36,852 nucleotides of DNA, taken from contig PMLO01000058.1 in assembly GCA_003158895.1 (NCBI GenBank), positions 13,013 to 49,864 of the forward strand, read 5' to 3'. The notes beneath the pieces were generated by a model that did no database searches, was not told the DNA's origin, and saw only the letters and a program-made list of their open reading frames with translations. Positions 29,720-36,852 of the stretch are shown piece after piece (within the stretch, counting starts at the first letter, position 1; the number at the start of each line of letters is the position of its first letter). The DNA comes from Propionibacteriaceae bacterium (lineage in GTDB: Bacteria; Actinomycetota; Actinomycetes; Propionibacteriales; Propionibacteriaceae). The translations under genes were made by a program, and so were the position numbers.

Positions 29720-30699
29720 AGACCGACCCGGTGTCGCACGATGTAGTTCGGCCGCTGCTTGACCTCTTCATAGATCAACCCGACGTACTCGCTGACGATG
29801 CCGATCATCGTGAAGAGGATGCCGAACAGCAGGAGGATGAAACCTATCAGCGTGCCGAACCCGTTGAACGGGACACCGGCGACGACGAATCGCACCGACA
29901 GAACCACGAGAAGAAGCAACGAGAGGAACGACACGCCGATCCCGGTGACCGTAATCATCCGTAACGGGACGTACGAGTGCGCGAAGATGCCCTTGAATGC
30001 GAGGTCGAGGACTTTGAGGGAATGGGCCTTCGACTCACCACCGAATCGTGGAGGGCGCTCATGCGCCACTCCGATCGACCGATACCCGACCCAGGCGAAC
30101 AGACCACGGATGAATCGATTGCGCTCCTGCATTCCGTTGACGGTCCGATAGACCTCGCGGTCCACCAGGCGGAAGTCGCTGGCATTGCGCGGGATCGCCC
30201 CGTCGGTGAGCTTGCCGGCAAGCCAGTAGAACGCCTTGCTGTTGAACGTCCGCAGCGGGCCCGTGCCTTGGCGTTCGCTCACCACCATGTAGACGTTTTC
30301 GTACCCATCCTCCCACTTGCGCAGGAATGTGGGGATGAGCTCCGGGGGGTCCTGCAGGTCGGCGGTCATCACGACCGCCGCGTCACCCGTCGCGTGTGCG
30401 AGCCCCGCCGTCAGCCCGCCATCCATGCGGAAGTTGCGTGCGAGCTGCAGGATCTTGAACCGGCTGTCGTCCTCGTTGATGCGTCGGAGCTTGGCCCAGG
30501 TGTCGTCAGTCGAGCCATTCTCGACAACGATGATCTCGAAGTCGTACTGAAGCTCGCCGGCCATCACGCCTTGAAGCCGACGAGCAAGCTCATCGACGCA
30601 GTCCGACTCGTTGTACGCCGGTATCACGACAGAGATCAGCTTGCGCGACACGAGGGCTTCATCCGCCTCGACCTGCGCCGCCACCTCGCCCACTGTCAC
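29716..30699 (-). CDS. GtrB-like family 2 glycosyltransferase with two C-terminal TM helices (polyprenyl-phosphate sugar transferase)
   Basis: 'LISVVIPAYNESDCVDELARRL', 'VENGSTDDTWAKL', 'MTADLQDPPELIP', 'RNASDFRLVDREVY'. GTG 30699 overlaps the rfbF stop. Confidence 0.88.
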   Translation of the reverse strand: MTVGEVAAQVEADEALVSRKLISVVIPAYNESDCVDELARRLQGVMAGELQYDFEIIVVENGSTDDTWAKLRRINEDDSRFKILQLARNFRMDGGLTAGLAHATGDAAVVMTADLQDPPELIPTFLRKWEDGYENVYMVVSERQGTGPLRTFNSKAFYWLAGKLTDGAIPRNASDFRLVDREVYRTVNGMQERNRFIRGLFAWVGYRSIGVAHERPPRFGGESKAHSLKVLDLAFKGIFAHSYVPLRMITVTGIGVSFLSLLLLVVLSVRFVVAGVPFNGFGTLIGFILLLFGILFTMIGIVSEYVGLIYEEVKQRPNYIVRHRVGL

Positions 30700-31475
30700 G
30701 GCCACACTTTCCACGGAGCGTTGCCACCGTCCCACATCTCATTCAGCAAGACGGACTCGCGATAGGTGTCCATCGGTTGCCAGAAGCCGTCGTGTCGATA
30801 CGCGGCGAGCTGGCCCTCGGCGGCGAGCCGTGCGAGGGGTTCGTGCTCGAGCATGACGTCGTCGCTGTCCAGGAGGTAGTCAAAGATCGAAGGCTCGAAG
30901 ACGAAGAACCCGGCGCTCACCCAATCGTCCATCTGCGGCTTCTCGCGGAAGCGCGTCACGGCGGAGTCTCGGTTGACGTCCACAAGACCGAAACGTGACA
31001 ACGGGCGCACAGTCGTGATCGTCGCCTTGCGCCCCTGCGCCTCATGGAATCCCACCAACGCGCTCACGTCGATGTCCGCCAAACCATCGCCGTAGGTCAC
31101 GATGAACCGCTCGTCCTGCACGTAGCGTTGAATTCTCTCCACACGTCCACCGGTCAGCGTGTTGGCGCCGGTATCTGCGACTGTGACCTTCCAGTCGCTC
31201 TCGAGGTGGTCATCGTGGAAGATGATCTCACTGGACTTTCCGAGCGTGATCGTGAAGTCGTTGTTGTGCGCCGCGTAGTTGAGAAAATACTCTTTGATCT
31301 GCTCGCCCTTGTATCCGACGCAGATGACAAACTCCGTGACACCCTGCGTCGCGAACGACTTCATGAGATGCCACAGGACTGGCTTTCCGCCGATCTCGAC
31401 CATCGGTTTGGGGCGGAACTCCGTCTCCTCCCGCATCCGGGTGCCAAGGCCCCCGGCGAGCAGCACTGCCTTCAT
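30696..31475 (-). CDS. rfbF: Glucose-1-phosphate cytidylyltransferase
   Basis: 'MKAVLLAGGLGTRMREETEFRPKPMVEIGGKPVLWHLMKSF', 'FIVTYGDGLADIDVSALVGFHEAQGRKATITTVRPLSRFG', 'DGFWQPMDTYRE'. ATG 31475. Confidence 0.94.
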   Translation of the reverse strand: MKAVLLAGGLGTRMREETEFRPKPMVEIGGKPVLWHLMKSFATQGVTEFVICVGYKGEQIKEYFLNYAAHNNDFTITLGKSSEIIFHDDHLESDWKVTVADTGANTLTGGRVERIQRYVQDERFIVTYGDGLADIDVSALVGFHEAQGRKATITTVRPLSRFGLVDVNRDSAVTRFREKPQMDDWVSAGFFVFEPSIFDYLLDSDDVMLEHEPLARLAAEGQLAAYRHDGFWQPMDTYRESVLLNEMWDGGNAPWKVWP

Positions 31476-31710
31476 CGCGGCTGTACACCTCTCGTCATCG
31501 AGCAGCATGTTCCGCCCGGATCAAACCAGGGGAAGTATACCCGTCTGAGCCCGCAGACGCTTGCAGGCATGCGCGCATCTCACGGTCCGATCTGCGTGTC
31601 GACCAGCGTGGCGGCGGCCGTCGTTCACCACACCGCATCGGCCGATGTCTACCCGCCCGAGGGCTTACCCGCGATCATCCGAGGCTTCTGCACCACGCGG
31701 GTCGAGACTG

Positions 31711-31771
31711 AACCTCGATCCACCGGTGAGGGTGGTCTTCTCGGCGGGTCGTGACACGAAAGATCGAGGTT
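31711..31771. repeat. 10-bp inverted repeat AACCTCGATC ... GATCGAGGTT at the edge of the IS630-like fragment
   Basis: Exact arms at 31711-31720 and 31762-31771. Confidence 0.5.
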
Positions 31772-31960
31772 AGTGGACGTGGATCCGCGGGTTCGCGGCG
31801 AGCCACTCCTTCACGGCTGGGTGCATGTGGGCGGCGTAGTTGTCCATCACCAGGTGCAGATCGACGCCCGGGTAGGCGCGGGCGACCTGACGGCAGAACA
31901 CGAGGAACTCTTGGTGGCGGTGCCGCGGGGGTCGCACCACGAGGCCCGCCGCAAGAGTTG
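31770..31960 (-). mobile_element. IS630-type transposase C-terminal fragment
   Basis: 'RHRHQEFLVFCRQVARAYPGVDLHLVMDNYAAHMHPAVKEWLAANPRIHVH*' typical DDE endonuclease segment; the rest is missing. Confidence 0.75.
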
Positions 31961-32282
31961 AACTTTCCGGTTCGTGACATTCGAGACGCCGACGCAGGGC
32001 TCCGGGGCCGGTTTGGTCGGCGGCAGAGTGTGGGCATCGGTGGGCCATCTGGGCTCTGATCGCCTGACCGCGTTTGGTCTCTACATTCCACAGGCGGGAA
32101 TGGAAGAGTCCTGCTGACAGAATCCGGTGGCGTCGTCTGGCGTGGCCGTTGTTGCGTTCTGCGGGACAGGACGACGACGCGCAGACACGCTGTGCTAGGC
32201 CCTGCCCCTCGCGCATTCATCCGTGGCTTCCGGGTCGAATTGCCTGAGCGTGCAGCACCATGAGAAAGAACGTCGCTGCCGG

Positions 32283-34610
32283 TCACCCGGCCTGGGTGAC
32301 AGAGAGATCCACGACCTGCTGGCGAAGGTCGCGGGTCTCACCGGCACCCGTCGTCGGTGCCGAATTCGTCCAGAGGACGAGTGACGTTGCTCCGCTCGGA
32401 ATTGTCACGCGCTGCAGAATCTCCGCATGGTGGTCGGTGACGTGCAATTGCCGCACGTCGGCACCAATGGTGAGTGTGGCAGCCGCGTCCGGCGTGTGCA
32501 CGTTGATCGACCCCTGAATGAGGACCGTCACATCGTGGTTGGTTGGGTTGAACAAGGTCGCGCGCGCGCTCGCCTGAGCCCAGCGCCAGGTCTTTCCGTC
32601 GGCTGATTCGGTGTCGTAAAAGCCATCGCCAAACTCGAGACGCGCGGGTCGCAGAACCGAGTCAAGTGACGGGAGTTTCGCGCCGCTCTGTCGCAATGCG
32701 GCCGCATAGGGGCGGAGGTCGTATATTGCGATAGTCCCGTCCGGGCTGACGAGTGGTGTCTGGGCGCCGATGGTTGCGATGATTTCCGCCTCGACTGCCG
32801 CACCACCGTCTCCGTAGCCGAGTCGATTCACGTAGAGCGCGTCGAACCCGGCAACAATGAGCTTCGGTATCGCCGCGGTGATGCCCGCTTGCAGCGCTAG
32901 AGGCTGCCAGTAGCTCTCCTGGCCCTTGATCCCGCCGAAACTCCAGGCTAAGTCGGAGTGCACGTACCCCAGCAGAAGGGCGTTATACGGGATGGACCCG
33001 ACAGTCCCTCCCTCCGGGAAGGCGATGTACGGAAGCTGGAAGACAGCGGCCCCCGCCCCGAACACCTCTTGCGCGTGGTGGAAGTACGCCTGATCTGCGA
33101 TCCAGGTGGTCGTGATGACAGCCTCGTTTGGGGTGAGGGCCGGGCTGGTCTGGTCGTAGGTGGCAACCGCGAGAACGAGCAGTGACGCCGCGACCGCGGC
33201 AGCTGGTCGGCGGCTCCATCGCCACCGGACGCGTGCCCTGCGCAACGCCTCGCCAAGCCCGACCCCGAGACCTGCAAGTGCGAAGAACGCGACGTAGACC
33301 GAGATCCGGTCCCAGGCACGCAACTGGGAGAGGCCGAAGACCGCGAGGACGCCATTGAGCCCGGCAACTGTCCCGCAGAGCACGGCGGTCAGGGCGAAGA
33401 CAGCGAACATGCGTAGACGTCGGCCCGGGCTTGCGGAGTTGGCCACAGACGGCAGCAGCAGCGCCACGGTGATCAGGACGAGGCCTGCCACGCCGAGCAT
33501 TCCGAGTGACTCCGTGCGCTCGCCGCCAATCAAGGAGTCGTTGGTGACCGAGGTCAGGTTCGCTAGCCACGGCAGACGGTGGTACGAGGGGGGCAGCAAG
33601 AGGTTGACAATCTTCAGACTGAAGAACTCGCTTTGTGCGTACGAGCGACCAGTGATCGCATCGGCGGCGCTCGGAGTACCCCGGAAGAGGAGCGTCGGTA
33701 AGGCAGACACGGCGAGGCCGATGCCAACCACCACGCTCACGGTAGTGGCGGTCAGGAGTGGTCGCAGCGATTTTGTGGCGATCAAACGGAGGATGGCCGC
33801 TGCGAGAATGAGGACGAGTGCGAAGACGGCGTAGTACAGCCCTGTTCCCAGCAGCGCGATGGACGCCGCGACCGTGCACCACTCTCGCCAGGAGTAGCGA
33901 CGTGGTCGCTGCGCAAGATCGACGTCCCCGTTGTAGATCCAGAAAGCGACCAGACACGCGAGAGGGACGACGGAGTACTCGGAGAGAAGCAGGTGGGACT
34001 CGTTGCGCAAGAAGTGGTAGGGGAGGAGTGCGTAGGCAGCGCCGAGCGGCACACTGAAAATGCGTGACACACCTAGTCCGCGCAGGCAGAGGTACGCAAC
34101 CGCTGCGATGGCAGGGAAAGTCATGACGTAGAACACGTTGAGCGCCCCGGCAGGTGAGAGGAGGAGCGACAGCAGCTTCAGAGTGAGCAGGTGCCACGTG
34201 TCGCCGACGGCGGACGGCCAGGGAGAGAGGTCTTGGCCGAACGGCGCGCCGAGCAGAGGTGTGTGTGTCAGCCAGCCCGTGGACTGCATGTTGCGTAGGC
34301 TCATGAGGTTGAGCGCGATGTCGCCGCCGGTACCCATCAGGGGTATGTTCAGGTGTGCCGACCACAGCTGCATCGTGACGGCAGCAATGCCACCGGCAGC
34401 CACGGCGCTGGCGAGCGCCGCGAGTCCTTCGGTTCGCGCGGCGCGCCAACGCGCCGCGCGTACGGACGTCCGACCGGCCAAGGGTGCCGGTGGACCAGAG
34501 CGGTGGGTGGTGGTCGGCTGAACTGAGGGCTCAAGCTCGGGCCCCACTGCGTCGACACCCATCTGGCTCCATCTTTTGACTTGCTTACTGTCCCGCGACG
34601 CGCTCAGCAT
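32283..34610 (-). CDS. Large polytopic membrane protein, putative GT-C-type glycosyltransferase with C-terminal extracytoplasmic domain
   Basis: 775 aa; multiple TM segments; 'GTGGDIALNLMSLRNMQSTGWLTHTPLLGAPFGQDL' large first loop; 'YNALLLGYVHSDLAWSFGGIKGQESYW'; C-terminal beta-rich region. Confidence 0.65.
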   Translation of the reverse strand: MLSASRDSKQVKRWSQMGVDAVGPELEPSVQPTTTHRSGPPAPLAGRTSVRAARWRAARTEGLAALASAVAAGGIAAVTMQLWSAHLNIPLMGTGGDIALNLMSLRNMQSTGWLTHTPLLGAPFGQDLSPWPSAVGDTWHLLTLKLLSLLLSPAGALNVFYVMTFPAIAAVAYLCLRGLGVSRIFSVPLGAAYALLPYHFLRNESHLLLSEYSVVPLACLVAFWIYNGDVDLAQRPRRYSWREWCTVAASIALLGTGLYYAVFALVLILAAAILRLIATKSLRPLLTATTVSVVVGIGLAVSALPTLLFRGTPSAADAITGRSYAQSEFFSLKIVNLLLPPSYHRLPWLANLTSVTNDSLIGGERTESLGMLGVAGLVLITVALLLPSVANSASPGRRLRMFAVFALTAVLCGTVAGLNGVLAVFGLSQLRAWDRISVYVAFFALAGLGVGLGEALRRARVRWRWSRRPAAAVAASLLVLAVATYDQTSPALTPNEAVITTTWIADQAYFHHAQEVFGAGAAVFQLPYIAFPEGGTVGSIPYNALLLGYVHSDLAWSFGGIKGQESYWQPLALQAGITAAIPKLIVAGFDALYVNRLGYGDGGAAVEAEIIATIGAQTPLVSPDGTIAIYDLRPYAAALRQSGAKLPSLDSVLRPARLEFGDGFYDTESADGKTWRWAQASARATLFNPTNHDVTVLIQGSINVHTPDAAATLTIGADVRQLHVTDHHAEILQRVTIPSGATSLVLWTNSAPTTGAGETRDLRQQVVDLSVTQAG

Positions 34611-34804
34611 ACTCGGCCGGGAAGCCTAGTCCCTGGCCTTACGGACCAGGCCAGCGACCAGTGCCACCTCGTCCGGGCTCAACTTCGTCTCGAGCAACGA
34701 CTCGTCCAGCACCTCAGGTGCCCGGCCGAACGGCTCCTCATCACATGGCTCCACAACATCCAGTGTCTTGGTCGTCACGACCCTTCCTGCCCAACCGGGC
34801 GGTA

Positions 34805-35071
34805 GAGCCACTTACACCGTTACTGCGACAGTCCGGCTATGTAGGCGCGTCGGTTCGTGGGTTCGATGCACTCGCCCGGCGTCGAGGCCTTGTGTTCGTC
34901 GGGTGTGACCGTAAGCGCGTCAATGGATTTTGGGTCCGTCGTGGAGCGATCAGTGCCGTCCCCGATGGAGTGCCGTTGGACAGAATCTGGACCTGGGACC
35001 GCGTCGAGAGCGAACTGCTCCACCAACAGCACCTGCTCGATGACTTCTCTTGGACTCAGATTCCAGACTGA
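34805..35071 (+). pseudogene. Orphan C-terminal fragment resembling SAM-methyltransferase-like polysaccharide proteins
   Basis: 'LLRQSGYVGASVRGFDALARRRGLVFVGCDRKRVNGFWVRRGAISAVPDGV...DFSWTQIPD*' reads as a protein C-terminus without an N-terminal domain. Confidence 0.35.
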
Positions 35072-35326
35072 TACGAGGGTTTAGTGGTGGTCTGGTGAGT
35101 CTGTCCAGGGTGGGCGGCGCGTCGGTGCGGGGGTGAGGGTCGATGTCTTCCGATGATGGAGGTTCTCACGCCTTCCGCCCGAAAGACCTCGACGTACCCC
35201 CCGACCCGAGTTGATGTCAGCCACCACCTCGAGCCGGTGCCCCGATGTGAGACTGGGGCGCAACGGACCGATGCTCAGATGCCCGACCAGTGCCATCTCC
35301 GAGCAGCAGGGCTACCGCATCGCCGG

Positions 35327-36811
35327 TCAGGAGTAGAGCTTGTCGTTCTTGCGGCGGAGGCGGCCGGTGTGGATGGCGCCGTCGAAGGCGACACGACCGC
35401 CACCGACGGTGGCGAACAGGATGCCGGCGCCGGTGAGGAGCACGTCGACGACTCCGATGAAGTCGGCTGCGCCCGGCTGGAACGGGCTGACGACACCCCA
35501 CTGCACGAACACGAGCAGGGCGATCGACAGGACCAGGAGCGCCAATCCGGCGATGCGCGTGCCGAGACCGATGACCAGCATGACCGCGATCGCGATCTCC
35601 AGCCCGATCTGCGTCCAGGCGATGATCCCGGGGCTCGGCACGATGGTCGCCGCCCACATGTCGCGGGTCGCGGTGAGGTGCGTGATGTGCTGCCAGGCCC
35701 GAATGCCGATCACCGCGGCGATGACCAGGCGGAACAACAGGAGGCCGAACGAAGGGAGCGCCTTGTACGTGCTGGGCGAGGCGAACTTGGAGACCAGCGG
35801 CTCGTCAGAGTCGTCGGGAGCGGCGATCACCTTGCCGAGCTGGCGGTCGCGGGCTGCGCGCTCCTCGCGACGTACGCGTGCCGCCTCTTGCGCGTCGAGG
35901 ACAGCTGTCTGCTCCACCGCCGGAGCGGCTCCGGCCACAGCGGCCGCGCCGAACGGCAGTGCCACCGTGGGAGCCTCGTCGCGGAACAGCGAACGCTGCG
36001 AACCGGTCGTCGCGGCCTCTGAGTCGACCGCATCCTGGGGAATCCCCTTCGCCTCCGGATGGACCTCAGCCCAAGAGGAGGGAGGCTCGATCGGATGGAT
36101 GCGGGTCGGCTCGTCGACCGAGCTCGACTCGACCTGGTCGGCGACCGGCTCGGTCTCGACCAGCACTGGCGCTACCGGCTCCGCGTCGACGACCACGGGC
36201 TCGGCCGCAGCGTGGGAGGGCATGAAGTCGTCAGCCTCGCTGACGCGTTCGGTGGCCACCGTCGTCGGAGCGGGCTCGCTGGGAGCGGGTACCACGGGGT
36301 GAGCGCTGAACTCGTCCGCCTCGTAGACGCGCTCGGGAGCGACCTCCGCCGCGTCGAGGGCCGGCTCGGTCGCAGGAACCTCGGCTGCAGCGGGCTCAAC
36401 CGCAGGCAGGACCTCGGTCGCAGCGGGCTCGGCTGGAGCAACCTCGGCCGCAACGGGCTCGACCGCAGGAACCTCGGTGGCTTCGGGCTGACCTGCGGCG
36501 GCGAAGGGGTCCCCGGCACCGTAATGGGACGACACATCGACGGGAGCGGCCTCGTTCCCCGGGAGCTTGGCTGCGACGGGGGTGTCCAGTGGTGTGTCCA
36601 GCGCCTCCGCGTCGGGGACTACGCCCGTCACGGGCTCGGCAGCGTGCGTGCCCTCCTCGACCACCGGCGCGTCCTCGTTCGCCATGGGTGCGCGCTCCTC
36701 GGCGACCGGCGTCGCGGCAGGCTCGGGCGGCTCATCGGTGTGGGTGAACCACGAAATGGCGTCGTCTACGCGATCGCGCAGGGGGTGCGACTCGTCCGGT
36801 TGGTTCGTCAC
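35327..36811 (-). CDS. DoxX-family membrane protein with long acidic Pro/Ala/Glu/Val-rich N-terminal region
   Basis: C-terminal DoxX-like 'LLLFRLVIAAVIGIRAWQHI...TIVPSPGIIAWTQIGLEIAIAVMLVIGLGTRIAGLALLVLSIALLVFVQW'; N-terminal about 300 aa low complexity. Confidence 0.82.
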   Translation of the reverse strand: MTNQPDESHPLRDRVDDAISWFTHTDEPPEPAATPVAEERAPMANEDAPVVEEGTHAAEPVTGVVPDAEALDTPLDTPVAAKLPGNEAAPVDVSSHYGAGDPFAAAGQPEATEVPAVEPVAAEVAPAEPAATEVLPAVEPAAAEVPATEPALDAAEVAPERVYEADEFSAHPVVPAPSEPAPTTVATERVSEADDFMPSHAAAEPVVVDAEPVAPVLVETEPVADQVESSSVDEPTRIHPIEPPSSWAEVHPEAKGIPQDAVDSEAATTGSQRSLFRDEAPTVALPFGAAAVAGAAPAVEQTAVLDAQEAARVRREERAARDRQLGKVIAAPDDSDEPLVSKFASPSTYKALPSFGLLLFRLVIAAVIGIRAWQHITHLTATRDMWAATIVPSPGIIAWTQIGLEIAIAVMLVIGLGTRIAGLALLVLSIALLVFVQWGVVSPFQPGAADFIGVVDVLLTGAGILFATVGGGRVAFDGAIHTGRLRRKNDKLYS

Positions 36812-36852
36812 GGCTTCTCCTCGGTCCAGATCCTAGGGTGGTCAGACACAGC

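Noticed and set aside
32983-34449. 488-aa minus-strand ORF within the GT-C gene
   Set aside because: Out-of-frame with the membrane protein, Arg/His-rich and without TM or domain signatures.
34626-34811. 61-aa minus-strand ORF upstream of the GT-C gene
   Set aside because: No recognisable family; could be chance in a high-GC intergenic region.

Overview
High-GC actinobacterial chromosomal window. The left third (1-13.1 kb) looks like conserved core: a Tad/Flp-type 'helicase/secretion neighborhood' (ssd/CpaE-like, tadA, tadB, tadC, two DUF4244-like pilins, two TadE/TadG-like proteins), a convergent MrfA/YprA-like helicase, a divergent SAM methyltransferase, topA and tmk. From about 13.4 to 35 kb lies a polysaccharide/deoxysugar locus, partly decayed and flanked by IS remnants. 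It carries CDP-glucose 3,6-dideoxyhexose genes: glucose-1-P cytidylyltransferase, CDP-glucose 4,6-dehydratase, and an E1/DdhC/RfbH-type 3-dehydrase with a readable C-X57-C-X1-C-X7-C cluster motif. The dehydratase/dehydrase pair sits in a tight operon with an FNR-type flavoprotein and a 7Fe-type ferredoxin, and no DdhD/AscD (E3) reductase is seen in the window. The convergent 8-gene operon adds a YerE/ALS-like ThDP enzyme, an HpcH/HpaI-type aldolase, a DHQ-synthase-like cyclase, two SDRs and a GtrA/GtrB-like pair. Together these suggest an undescribed branched or carbocyclic CDP-derived sugar. Other points of interest are a ~290-bp array of 21-bp repeats with inverted halves before topA, and a duplicated promoter element with DnaA-box-like sites upstream of both tad transcription units. 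All calls come from reading translations and motifs; no database search was run.
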